A stretch of 64,000 nt of DNA from positions 3,093,999 through 3,157,998 of the forward strand of contig CM030935.1 in NCBI GenBank assembly GCA_018136815.1. The letters are read 5' to 3'. The notes under the pieces were generated by a model. That model was not told where the DNA came from. It did no database searches and saw only the letters and a program-made list of their open reading frames with translations. This DNA is from Isochrysis galbana. Taxonomy: Eukaryota; Haptophyta; Isochrysidales; Isochrysidaceae. Shown here in pieces: positions 32,379 through 41,844 of the stretch. Position 1 is the first letter of the stretch, and the number at the start of each line of letters is the position of its first letter. A program made the translations under genes and the position numbers.

Positions 32379-32620
32379 TCATTCATCGGCCTTCTTCACG
32401 ACTTTCTGAAGCAATAGGGGGGCACAAATGTGCACCATGTACGTGTACCCAGGCGGCTTGCCTTCGTCCGGTACCACGCCCTCCGCCTGGGTGGGCACAC
32501 GCCTTGCATCCACAGGAGTACGTGCGGAGGCTCTCCTCCTCTGCACACCTTGCACTCATCAGCAGCGAGGCTGTCGACCATACACGTACCACGAGGTGCG
32601 CCCGACGCCCGGCGACTCAA
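32379..32620 (-). CDS. C-terminal two-exon fragment of an unknown gene
   Basis: Exon B (32486-32379) reads 35 residues beginning AEGVVPDEGKPP and containing GYTYMVHICAPLLLQKVV, then a stop. A 62-bp GT-AG intron (32548-32487) joins it in phase 0 to an upstream segment ending MVDSLAADECK. The YTYMVHICAP element recalls a strand of mannose-6-phosphate-receptor homology domains, but this is weak. No 5' exon could be found upstream, where repeats begin at about 32725, so the gene may be truncated. Confidence 0.35.
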
Positions 32621-32724
32621 TACTCAACTGCTAAGGAGTCTAGTTATTTTTTACCCAGTTGACTTCTCAAAGGGTTCCTAACTCATTGGTCAATTGACAG
32701 ACGACACCTTTCAAGACATGGCTA

Positions 32725-32780
32725 ATAATAAAACATCTGAGCGTTAGCGTTAGTACCACTACTCCCACTAGCCCGGTATG
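32725..32780 (+). repeat. mini-repeat AATAATAAAACATCTGAGCG...
   Basis: AATAATAAAACATCTGAGCG, then GTACCACTACTCCCACTAGC and CCGGT; sister copies at 22341-22412 (inverted) and 55148-55215. Confidence 0.55.
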
Positions 32781-32954
32781 CTATCACGACACCCCTCAGC
32801 GCACTTGCACTTGCGCCCGTACAAAGTCGCGTTCCGTCAAAAGAGGGCCAGGTCATTTGTTTTCTTTTTAGTCTGTACAATTATGTGTACAACTGTGGAC
32901 ATTCGATCGCTCAATTCGACTCATGTCCCACATTTGACGGAACGACACCTCACC

Positions 32955-33995
32955 TGTCGAGTCGAGCGTGGCCGGAGGGCTCTGAGCCACTCCGTCGCGA
33001 GCAGCACCGGCGGCTAGCGCGGCGCTTTGGCCCTCCTCCCCGCCGGGAGTCGGGTGAATGAAATTCTGGACTGGGTCGGGCAACCCCATGTGGGTGTTTG
33101 GACTGGGGACGAACGGCGAACGAAGGGCTGTGGGGCGGTGAGGCGCTCCTAGCGGCCCTAGTGTAATGGATAATTAACTTCTTAATAGTCTCACCGCACA
33201 CGCGGCCGTGGACCCTCTACTTTCTACTCACGCAGCAAAACTTTCTACACCCCCAATCCGCCGGCCCATTATTCCACCCCACCATCAGGCGACTCCCCCC
33301 GTGCACTACTAGGGGGATAGGGGGAAAAAACTTAGATATGGTCGGTGGCCCGCGCCCCCCCCTGGTGATCCGTTCTCCCCTTCTCCTCCTACGCCTACCG
33401 GGCTGGCGGCGTCCTCAGTCCCGACTTATCCTGTAAACAGGTGCGGGACTTACATATTTTTCGGTGGGCGGAGCTCTCGCTCCGCCCACCCCCTTCTCCG
33501 CGCTCCCTCTCCTCTCTCGTGCGGCACGCGCGATGGCGTGCCTGCGCCAGGCCTGCAGCTGCTTGCTGGCGACCCCTGGAGGCTCCTGGAGGCCAGCTCA
33601 GGGGGCAGAGGAGGCTGGAGGCTGGGGCTGGGCCCTGGCCTCCCCTGCCTCTCCCTCGCTGGCGCTCCTGAGCCTCTGGGGCCCCCAGTCTGCACCTGTC
33701 TGCCTGTCGAACAGGGGGGGAGGGGGGGTTGGAGCGATGGGCTGGCCACGAGGGGCCAGGACGAGCGATCCAGGCGTGCCTGTCAGTGGGAGAGTTGGTC
33801 AGCAGGGCAGTGGCCTTCTGGCAAGCCATCAGGCATGCCAGGAGGATGAGTGGTTCCTCCCCCACGGCAGGGGAGGAGTGGAGAGAGAGGGGGGCTCGTG
33901 CCCCCCCATGCGGCGAACCAAGTATAAACTTAGTTGCCTAGTGTAATGGATAGTAAGAGATTGTTAGACCTACAAAGAAATCTTCCCTCAGGGAG
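32955..33995 (+). repeat. dispersed repeat Z, split by a nested insertion
   Basis: 32955-33172 and 33953-33995 together match 52390-52715 in order: TGTCGAGTCGAGCG, GGAGGGCTCTG.GCCACTCCG, CTCCCCGCCGGGAGTCGGG, CTGGGGACGAACGGCGAACGA, TTAGACCTA, CTTCCCTCA. The intervening 33173-33936 is a separate element with a 16-bp target-site duplication. Confidence 0.85.
33173..33936 (-). mobile_element. short non-coding retroelement-like (SINE-like) insertion
   Basis: 764 bp flanked by CCTAGTGTAATGGATA at 33157-33172 and 33937-33952. The uninterrupted repeat Z at 52390-52715 serves as an empty-site control. Read on the minus strand it starts CAACTAAGTTTATACTTGG, has a GGGGCACGAGCCCCC hairpin block, a TGGCATGCC block, a C-run, GAGCTGGCCTCCAGGAGCC, a GCGGAGCGAGAGCTCCGC hairpin, and ends GACTATTAAGAAGTTAAT. 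No ORF of consequence. The 16-bp duplication argues for LINE-type insertion; the family is not one I recognise. Confidence 0.8.
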
Positions 33996-34744
33996 GGAGC
34001 CTAGGCTGCTAGAGTGCAGCGACGCAGCGAACAACGACGGACAACGAAGCTGAAAACAACAGACAACAGGATACACCGACTCACGAACATACCAGAATCA
34101 TTCACCCAAACCTAACCAAGCAAATTATCAAGCAACCGCGACCCCAAAACAAATCACCGATAACCCAAACACGTCGCGAGAGACGGAGAGAGAGAGCGAG
34201 AGAGAGAGAGACTCCGCAGCGACGGCCGGAGCGTGTCTCCGTTGTAACTTCCCACGTAGCGGAGAGTCCGAAGGGGAGCGTCATGTCGCGCGACCGCGGC
34301 GATCACTTCGGATATAGATCGCAACGAGATATCTTCACGACGGAAGAAATCTTGCCGTTGAGCGTGAACCTTCTAGACGCTTCTAAGGAACAACCCTGAG
34401 TGGCAACCAAGGGGAAGAAACACCAAAGGGGCCAAGGGCTTGCATGTAACTTGCATCAAGGGGAAAGATTCCCTCACCTAAGAAGCGAACCTACGAACCT
34501 ACACTGATCGCCTAGGGGAGATGGCAAATTAAACCTCGAATCTCGAGCGGGGGGTCCAGATCTGCTCAATGCTGCTCATCACATTGATCTGATGCGACAT
34601 TCCCCCATGGGCCATGGGGGTCCTGTCTGAGATGGTGCCGGGCCAGCCCCTCGTGCCGGAGCACGAGGGCCCATCGCGGCGAGGCGGCGAGGGCCGCGGC
34701 AGCGAGGGAGGGAGGCGGGAGGCGGCGCGCGCTCCACGACCCTA
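33996..34744. other. intergenic with GC-rich repeat W
   Basis: 33996-34580 holds AG-rich stretches and no gene. About 34660-34765 (GGCGGCGAGGGCCGCGGCAG, GCGCGCTCCA, CCCTATCAGTTTACTGATAG) matches 44396-44475, a second copy of a short repeat. Confidence 0.45.
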
Positions 34745-35035
34745 TCAGTTTACTGATAGTTGAGCGCCACGCACATACATCCAACGGCGGCGGCGGCCGG
34801 CGTCGAAGACGGCGAGCGCGCCCGTGAGGGTCGGCGCTCTGCCTGCGGCGAGGGCCGTCCTGCCGTCTTGGTCTCGTCCAAAAACGTCAGAGCGTCTAGT
34901 GGTAACGGTATCGTCAGGGAGCGGGGATGGGGCGTCCTGTCCGGCCGAGTTGGGCGGGGAGGCGGGGACGGGCGCAAATTCTGGACCGGGCGCCTTGGAG
35001 TTGGCGGGCGTGCTGGTGACTGGGAGGGACGCCAT
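34745..35035 (-). CDS. hypothetical N-terminal fragment
   Basis: 96 residues from the ATG of MASLPVTSTPANSKAPGPE; Pro/Ala/Ser-rich then TRRSDVFGRDQDGRTALAAG. Codon use is G/C-biased, as in real exons here, but the frame runs into repeat W at 34745-34765. It may be the first exon of a gene truncated by the repeat. Divergent from the membrane protein at 35587. Confidence 0.3.
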   Translation of the reverse strand: MASLPVTSTPANSKAPGPEFAPVPASPPNSAGQDAPSPLPDDTVTTRRSDVFGRDQDGRTALAAGRAPTLTGALAVFDAGRRRRWMYVRGAQLSVN

Positions 35036-35295
35036 GGTTAGCGGAGAGAGAGAGGAAGAGCTTGGGCGGTGCGGGGCGCGAGTGACGGCGAATGGGAAAA
35101 GGGGGAGTCGTGTTCCCTCCACTGGTCATCGTTCATCGGGGAGGTTTTGTTTTCCCTTCTTTCCTCCGGTCTAGCCGCGCCCCCTCGTTGCTCCGTCGCC
35201 GTTCACTAGCGAGCGCAAACTAAAGCCCGCTGGTCATCAAAGAGTAAGATTTTATAGTGCCCAATAGGAATGGGGCCGATCCAAGAAGCTCGTGC

Positions 35296-35352
35296 CTCTA
35301 GAGTAAAGTAGAGTACTCTAGAGTAGAGTAGAACTCTTTCGGACCTCTAGAG
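35296..35352. promoter_or_regulatory. CTCTAGAGTA-motif cluster
   Basis: CCTCTAGAGTAAAGTAGAGT, ACTCTAGAGTAGAGTAGAAC and CCTCTAGAGTGG lie about 240-290 bp before the ATG at 35587, followed by a GA-rich leader with a G-run (35487-35508). Similar clusters precede the PH/UVR, TPR-SPRY/p28-fusion and NDUFS2 genes. Confidence 0.5.
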
Positions 35353-35586
35353 TGGAGAGGGAGAGCGAGCGGTAGAGCGGTGGAGGGCGCGCGGGGGGAC
35401 GGAGCAAGGCTGGAGAGAGCGAGGGAGAGAGAGGAGGAAGGACGGGAGGGAGAGAGGAGCGGAGAACAGTGGGAGGGGGAGGGAAGGGGGGGGGGGGGGG
35501 GGGGGGGAAGAAGGAGAGAAGGAAGGAGGGGAGGAAGTGAGAGAGCAAGAAGAAGGGAGGCGCGGGGAAGACCAGCAGCTCTCGCG

Positions 35587-37038
35587 ATGAGCGGTCGCTG
35601 CGCACTCCTCTGCTTGCTACTGCTTTTCTGCTGCCTGGCGGGGTCAGATGGCAGCAGCGCGGCGCTGCGCGTGCCCAGCCGGCTGCTCAAGCGGGTGGAG
35701 GAGGCTCCGGCCGAGGCGGGCGAGGAGGTGAAGCGTGGCCTCCGGCGGCTCCTTGGCCTTGCAGTTGGCTGGCGCAAGATGCGCACCATTTTGCTCGAGG
35801 TGCTCGGTGGCTGGTGCGGTTTTGCCGCGCTGCTCGGCCGCGGGCCACAACGAGCAACCAAGGCGGCGCAGGCGCTCGTACTAGCCGGCTTCGTGCGCGA
35901 CACGTTCCGCGCGCCAAGCGAACTGCAGCTATCGCCAGAGGCGGCCGAGACGCGATCGGATCTCCCCGTGCCAGAGCTGGCGGCAGCTGCGACAGTCGTG
36001 ATGGCGCTGGGCGCCTCGGAGCCAGGCTTGGTCGGCCGCGAGGCCTGTCCAGAGCTGCTTCCTGTTTTGTCACTCGCGGCCATGTGTGCAACCACGGCTC
36101 GCGGTGTGGGTGCGGAGATGGAAGGGGTGCACACGGCGATTCCGCCAATCTTGTCGATGCTTGCCACCGGAGCCATGGTTGAACAGACAAAGCGCCGCGG
36201 TATGTCCGTCTCCTCGCTTTCTGCTGCTGCAGCGGGCGGATTTTTGATAGTCGGTTCAGCCCGAATGCATTTAAGGCACAACTGGGCCGACCTCGCGGCG
36301 TTTGGCACATCCGTCGTATCTCCGCACTTGCGCTCACTAGTGTTGCACTTCGATTGGGCGCGCCTTGTACGCAACAGCTTTGATGTGGGCAGGACTGCGA
36401 CAGAGCAGTCCATTGAGTTGGCCAAATCGGTATATGCCAAGTCGCCGCGGCCGGTTCAGGTCGGACTTGCCGCGGCGGTTGGCGTTGCGTCTGTAATCCC
36501 ACGCGTGGCAGTGATCGCCTTCGCCATAATTCGCAGCTGGTTCAATGCACGAGTCGATGCTGCATTAGAAGCCATCGTGCCGCTGAGCACCGCTAGCAAG
36601 AGTGCTGCGGATGACGTGAAGAAGCGAGTGTCAAGCTTACCACCAATGAAATTGGCGATGCGCGTTTGGGGCCGTCTACGCAATGTGATGGTGCGCCGTT
36701 GGGCCGTGCTTGCACCATGGCACTTGGCTGGGTGGGGTCTGAGCATGCAACACGGCGAGAGACCGCCCAGTCTCACAGCATCTGCAGGAATGCTCTCTCT
36801 ACTGCTTCCCATCCGATGGAACGACCCGTGCACATGGTTGTGCGAACCCTTCATTGACAAGCCAGCAGGCAGGCTGATTGAGATTGTGCGGGGCAAAGTT
36901 CGAACATCCGCATTCAAGGGAGCTGTGATCGTGATAAGGAAGGTCGGACTTGTCAAGGGAGATGCGAACGTGACTCTGAAGACGAATACAACCGCAAAGG
37001 CAGCGGCTAGCCTCGAGGAGCATGCTAAAGGGCGATGA
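35587..37038 (+). CDS. unknown multi-pass membrane protein with signal peptide
   Basis: Intronless, 483 residues. A clear N-terminal signal peptide (CALLCLLLLFCCLAGSDGSS) is followed by an Arg/Glu-rich helix. Many moderately hydrophobic segments follow (for example AAAATVVMALGAS, LLPVLSLAAMCATTA, VQVGLAAAVGVASVIPRVAV) and a Lys-rich C-terminus with an N-glycosylation-like NTT. I recognise no family or catalytic motif. Ala-rich helices and the signal peptide would fit an endomembrane or plastid-targeted membrane protein, but that is inference. The ATG follows a GA-rich leader; the longer upstream frame is low-complexity. Confidence 0.65.
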   Translation: MSGRCALLCLLLLFCCLAGSDGSSAALRVPSRLLKRVEEAPAEAGEEVKRGLRRLLGLAVGWRKMRTILLEVLGGWCGFAALLGRGPQRATKAAQALVLAGFVRDTFRAPSELQLSPEAAETRSDLPVPELAAAATVVMALGASEPGLVGREACPELLPVLSLAAMCATTARGVGAEMEGVHTAIPPILSMLATGAMVEQTKRRGMSVSSLSAAAAGGFLIVGSARMHLRHNWADLAAFGTSVVSPHLRSLVLHFDWARLVRNSFDVGRTATEQSIELAKSVYAKSPRPVQVGLAAAVGVASVIPRVAVIAFAIIRSWFNARVDAALEAIVPLSTASKSAADDVKKRVSSLPPMKLAMRVWGRLRNVMVRRWAVLAPWHLAGWGLSMQHGERPPSLTASAGMLSLLLPIRWNDPCTWLCEPFIDKPAGRLIEIVRGKVRTSAFKGAVIVIRKVGLVKGDANVTLKTNTTAKAAASLEEHAKGR

Positions 37039-37585
37039 TCTCGTGACGATTACGACCCAAGCGAGTGCACACGGCATAAGTGCCAGCCTCTCGATGCTGA
37101 CATCCTGACGACACCTAGCCGACTCACTGTAATATGTCCGCCATTTGATAAGTAGGAGCGCCTTTCTTAGGGTCTCGTCGTGCCACATCTCGTGATTTCG
37201 TTACAGTGTGTATGCTATCATCTTGGAGCCATCGTGCTTGGAAATGTAGAACAGGTAGCATCCCGGACGCAATGCCGACACTTCCGCCGCAGCAGAGGTG
37301 GTTAAGCGCAGCACCCATGGCCCATGGGCTAGGGTGCGGTGAAGAATGAGCGTTGCAAAGTTCACACTGCTACGAGAGCCTGAGCTAAGAGAGCCGACTT
37401 TGCAGCGATTATGATTGCTGAGACAGCCGACTTTACGAATGCATTCATTCTACTATGCGGTCGGGAGGCTTGAGGGTGCTTTGCGCTATGCTAGCGTTGT
37501 TGGCTTGGTGTTTGTGTTGGCGGCCTTGCGTGCGTAGAGCGTAGACGTAGATTATCACTAGCCATAGGAAAACTATTGTTATAGT
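37039..37585. other. 3' flank of membrane-protein gene
   Basis: No gene seen. Minus frames at 37188-36799 are shadows. Confidence 0.35.
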
Positions 37586-38262
37586 ATGAGCCCCAAGTAA
37601 ATATATACTTTGTTTGCCCATGGGAGGGCATGAGCCCCCCTCTCTCCCCACTCCTCTCCTGCCATGGGGGAGGGGGAGGGACCACTCATGCTCCTGGCAT
37701 GCCCTATGGCTTGCCAGGAGCAGGCTGCGCTGCTGACCCACTCTCCTCCCCACAGGCTCGCCTGATTCGCCCTCACTGCCCTAGCGCGGCCAGTCCATTG
37801 CACCAACCCCTCCTCCCCCCCTGTTCAACAGGCAGAAAGGTGCAACAAGGGGGCCCCGGGCCCCAGGGGCTCAGGAGCGCCAGCGAGGGAAAGGCAGGAG
37901 GCAGGGGAGGCCAGGGCCCAACCCCAGCCTCCTCTGCCCCCTGAGCTGGCCTCCAGCAGCCTCCAGGGGTCGCCAAGGGCAGCTGCAGGCCTGCCGCAGG
38001 CGCGGCATCGCGCGTGCCGCATGAGAGGGGAGAGAGCGAGAGAGCGCGCAGAAAAGCAGAAAAGGGGGTGGGCGCGAGCGAGAAGACCTCCGCCCACCGA
38101 AAAATAGGTAAGTCCCGCGCCTGCTTACAAGATAAGTCGGGACCGAGGCCGCCGCCTACCCGGGACACAAGAGGAAGGGGGGGAAGATCACGGGGGGGGG
38201 GGGGGGCGGACCATATCTAAGCCCTTCACCCCTATACCTATACTTATACTAGCCCGGTCAAC
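37586..38262 (+). mobile_element. SINE-like family copy, 3'-truncated
   Basis: It starts near AAGTAAATATATACTTTG and follows the order of the 33173-33936 copy (hairpin block, TGGCATGCC block, C-run, GAGCTGGCCTCCAGCAGCC, ACCGAAAAATAGGTAAGTCC). It breaks off after GACCATATCTAAGCCC, where the next copy begins, so the two are arranged head to tail. Confidence 0.75.
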
Positions 38263-39605
38263 TAAGTTTATATTTAGTTCGCCTATGAGGGATGAGGGGG
38301 CACGAGCCCCCCCCCTCCCCTCTCCTCCTCCTCTCTCCACTCCTCCCCTGCCATAGGGGAGGAACCACTCATGCTCCTGGCATGCCTGATGGCTTGTCAG
38401 GAGCAGACTGCCAGCATGCTGACCCACTTCCTTCCCCAGCCAGGCTCGCCTGCCTCACGCGTCTTGGCCTGTTGTGCCAGGGCTCCCCAATACGGCATAA
38501 TCTTTTTCACAAGCCTCCGGCGATTCACCATTCACATAGGTCGAAATGGGGGTCTCTACAGACAGTTATTGTACATAATACGACTCAACCCGGACACGGG
38601 GGATATATGTACACTACGGAGGAATGCATGACATACTTGCCGGACGGAGAGCGTTGGATACGCCATAACGGTAACTACATATCGGTAGTCCCCTTTCTCA
38701 AGTCGTGGGAAAAGATATCCGAATGGGCTGGATCAAGACTAGTAAATGCCACCGCTACTTATATTGACTTTCTCAAAAAACAAGGGAAGTCCCCGCCCCC
38801 TACTCCGGAGGAGCATGAGTTAGCCCCTCAGGAAGATCGAAGATCCGGACGCGCACGATATAGGAGACATTCTCGTGGACGAAGGGCACAACTACTATTT
38901 TCGCCGGAGGGGCGACTACCACGAGGTCAAGTTAAACGTTATGGGAGAACCCCATATCCACGAACGGATCAGCCCGCAGTCATTGCCAGACGAGCTATAC
39001 ATTCCGCTGAAGTGGGGAAGAGCGTACGACGGTCCAGCTGAAGTGGCCATCGCTCCAACCCCCCCTCCCCCCCTGGTCGACAGGCAGACAGGTGCAGAGT
39101 GGGGGCCCCAGAGGCCCAGGAGCGCCAGCGAGGGAGAGGCAGGGGAGGCCAGGGCCCAGCCCCAGCCTCCTCTGCCCCCTGAGCTGGCCTCCAGGAGCCT
39201 CCAGGGGCCGCCAGAGGGCAGCTGCAGGCCTGCCGCTGGCGCGCAATCGCGCGTGCCGCAGGAGAGGGGAGAGAGAGCGCGGAGAAGGGGGTGGGCGGAG
39301 CGAGAGCTCCGCTCACCGGAAAATATGTAAGTCCCGCACCTGTTTACAAGATAAGTCGGGACAGAGTCGGCCGCCCACTCGGAGACACAGGAGGAAGGGG
39401 AGGAAAGATCACCGGGGGGGGCCGCGGGCCACCGGACCATATCTTAGCCCTTCACCTCAATCCCCCTAGTAGTGCACGGGGGGAGTCGCCTTATGGCGGG
39501 GGGGAGAAGGGCCGGGGGAGTGGGGGTGTAGAAAGTATGCTACGTGCTACGTGTAGTAGGTAGTGGTTCCATTCGCCGCGAGTGCGGTAAAAATATTAGA
39601 AGGTT
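38263..39605 (+). mobile_element. SINE-like family copy carrying an internal LINE slice
   Basis: The 5' half (38263 to about 38482; CAACTAAGTTTATATTTAG) and 3' half (about 39048-39605; GAGCTGGCCTCCAGGAGCC, CCGGAAAATATGTAAGTCC, GTGCGGTAAAAATATTAGAAGG) match the 33173-33936 copy. They are separated by about 565 bp of LINE ORF2 sequence. Without that insert the length is close to the 764-bp copy. Confidence 0.8.
38483..39047 (+). mobile_element. internal slice of LINE ORF2
   Basis: Encodes HNLFHKPPAIHHSHRSKWGS, then TTEECMTYLPDGERWIRH and YIPLKWGRAYDGPAE, colinear with the middle of ORF2 at about 19312-19857 but with at least two small frame breaks (near 38600 and 38845). Both ends lie inside the ORF, so neither a LINE 5' nor 3' end is present. 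The junctions read TGTGCCA|GGGCTCCCC and CTGAAG|TGGCCATCGC. Confidence 0.85.
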
Positions 39606-39610
39606 TCTCT

Positions 39611-40084
39611 TTACTTCTCGTACGCGCCCCCTCCTTCGTACGCGCCCCCTCCTTCGTACGCGCCCCCTCCTTCGTACGCGCCCCCTCCTTCGTACACCCC
39701 GCAATCGAACGCACAACCCACCTCATACGCGCTTCCTCCGTCGTCATTCACACAGCCACCTCCATCGTCCATCGCGCAACCGCCTCCTTCGTTCACCACA
39801 CAACCGCTTCCTGCAGAGCCGCCTCCATCGTCCTTCGAACAGCCGCCGCCTCCTTCGTCCATCTCAGATCTCAGAAGTGGCCGCAAGACGCGCTGTTCGC
39901 GCTTGCGCACGAAGAAGCTGCTTGCCTGGCCGCGGACCTCCATCTGGAGCGGCGCCATTTGCGCTTCGGGCCCCATACGCTTGATGTAGCTCTCAACGGA
40001 CGGCTCGAGCTGACGGCATTGCTCCTCGTGCTTGGCGACCCGCTGCTTGAGCTCCTTCCGCTGCTTTTGGCCTGCTCGGTGCAC
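39611..40084 (-). CDS. hypothetical basic coiled-coil protein with AYEGGG repeats
   Basis: On the minus strand: AGQKQRKELKQRVAKHEEQC, a helical basic region, then LRSEMDEGGGG and degenerate (N/D)(E/D)GGGC(A/V) repeats ending in five AYEGGG units encoded by an 18-bp DNA repeat (39621-39697). The frame stays open upstream past 40100 without an ATG, so the 5' end is unknown (first start codon in this frame is a GTG). The stop lies against the SINE-like copy at 39605, so the C-terminus may be artificial. Function unknown. Confidence 0.35.
   Translation of the reverse strand: MHRAGQKQRKELKQRVAKHEEQCRQLEPSVESYIKRMGPEAQMAPLQMEVRGQASSFFVRKREQRVLRPLLRSEMDEGGGGCSKDDGGGSAGSGCVVNEGGGCAMDDGGGCVNDDGGSAYEVGCAFDCGVYEGGGAYEGGGAYEGGGAYEGGGAYEK
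39621..39697. repeat. 18-bp tandem repeat, four copies
   Basis: TACGCGCCCCCTCCTTCG repeated exactly at 39621, 39639, 39657 and 39675. Confidence 0.95.
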
Positions 40085-40203
40085 TCGATCAGATCGGTGC
40101 CCATTTGAGTGATTGCTGGCGGCGACGGCGCGGATTGCACCGGTTCGCGGCCCGGCGACGATCGTTTGAGGCGCAACCCGAACTCCCCCGTGTCCCCCCT
40201 CTC

Positions 40204-40290
40204 CTCCACCCCCCTCGCCTCCACCCCCCTCGCCTCCACCCCCCTCGCCTCCACCACCCTCGCCTCCACCGCCCTCGCCTCCACCGCCCC
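40204..40290. repeat. 15-bp tandem repeat
   Basis: CTCCACCCCCCTCGC units with small variants, about six copies; CT-rich simple sequence follows to about 40440. Confidence 0.85.
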
Positions 40291-40892
40291 TCTCTCTCTC
40301 TCTCCCTCTCTCCCTCTCTCTCTCTCTCTCCCTCCCTCCCTCTCTCTCTCTCTCTCCTTCTTCTTCTCCCTAGATCCCTCTCCTCTCACTTTCCCCCCCC
40401 CCTCTCTGCCTCCCCCCTTCTCCTCAACCTCTTTCTTCTTCTTCCTCCCATCGTCCCTCTCAGTCTACGCGACCGCCGATCGCGAATCGAGACCCTTATT
40501 TTCGAAAAGCGAGGTCTCGCTTTTCGAAAATGCAGAGTCTGCATTCCAAAAACAAGAGTTGACAAGAAAGGGTCGAAATCAAGACCCCACTAGCAACTCT
40601 TGATTTTTTTGCGAGCCCCCCCCCCCCCCATGCAGCCCCGAATCTTCAGATGTTTTTTTATCGAATGCGTGCGTAACGCGTAACGCAGGTCTGTGCAGAC
40701 CTCCCCTGCCTGCAAGCTTGAATCCTAAGCGAAAGTAAAAGTCAATACATTTGAGTCAGTTGAGAAAAGTCCTGTGGGCAATTGCTCCGTGGGCCTCACG
40801 GCGAGGAGATTCATCACATACGAGTACCAACCAAGTGTAGTTGACACTTGACACTCCCTCGAAATACTATACACTACACGTACACGTGTTAC
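40291..40892. other. CT-rich then intergenic
   Basis: No gene seen. A GCGAGGTCTCGCTTTTCGAA hairpin-like segment lies at 40500-40535 and a C-run at 40617-40629. Confidence 0.35.
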
Positions 40893-41030
40893 CTGTTAGC
40901 CTGGAGATACATCTTAACCGACTTTTGCAGAATACACTTCTACAACGCGCACTTCAATAGCGAATATGTTATGAAAAGGACGATCAAGAGGTTTGCCATG
41001 GTATGTAAGGCGGCACACTTCGGAAACTCC
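40893..41030 (+). mobile_element. diverged LINE relic
   Basis: The frame reads LLAWRYILTDFCRIHFYNAH, then MKRTIKRFAMVCKAAHFG. It aligns by eye with LAWRYILTDFYNIQYGNADG and the following LRAILTRYHLLVTAKVGFFQ of the LINE ORF2 C-terminus (about 20332-20470). Much more divergent than the two main copies; probably a different subfamily. Confidence 0.6.
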
Positions 41031-41092
41031 ACAAATGCATGCAGACATGAGACATGATGGACATGGGCCGACAACCAAGAACACGCATGGGC

Positions 41093-41480
41093 CTACCCCC
41101 CCGAGACGCGCTTCATGCAGGTTTCTGTGCCATGCAACTGCACCCCACACTCATCCACTTTATGATCTGCGCGGAGAGCGCGCCGCAGGTGCTCCTGCAT
41201 GACGCCCTCCTCCGCCTTGCGCTGCATCTCCTCCGCTGCGGTTGCCGGCTTCATCTTCACCTCACCCGCCGCGCGACCGCCGTTCTGTCGGCGCATCTCG
41301 TGCGTGCGCGCGTGCGCATCCGCTGTTGTTCAACGTGCGTCGTTCTCCTTGGCAACGCCAGCTCCACAGCCCCTTGCCGATCGCTCATGCGCTCAGCCGC
41401 CACCTTGGCCGCGACCCACTTCGAGACCTCCTGCCCCATCGCTCGCGGACAACACCGCGCTGCGTTTTCCGTGCGTGGCA
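41093..41480 (-). pseudogene. possible degraded coding region
   Basis: Two minus-frame segments with coding-like G/C third positions: MGQEVSKWVAAKVAAERMSD (about 41434-41375) and, in another frame, MKPATAAEEMQRKAEEGVMQ (about 41250-41190). No splice pair joins them cleanly, so a frameshifted pseudogene or missed exon is possible. No family recognised. Confidence 0.25.
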
Positions 41481-41844
41481 GGGGTGACTGAGAACCAACC
41501 CTCCCCCCGACGCCGCACAACGGAGCAGCGGCGGCCTCGCAGGGTACATGAGCGCATGCCGCCGCGGCCGGCCCACGAGTGACGCCGCCGCTCTCTCCCT
41601 CTCTCCCGGGAGAGAGAAAGTTCCTGCGAGCGCGGCGCGGGAAGGCGACGCGCAGAATAAAGACCTGGCGGGCGTTCTTTCCAGTTTTTGCGACTCGCGT
41701 TTTGGAGATCCTTATTTTCTGTTTTGGAGACCCTGGAAATAAGGACCCCTGCGGACAAGAGAAGTCGCGTAGACTGATCCTCTCTCTCTCCTCTTCTCAC
41801 TCTCTCCCTCGAACCAGAGGAGCCGTCTCGGCAGCGGCGGCGCG

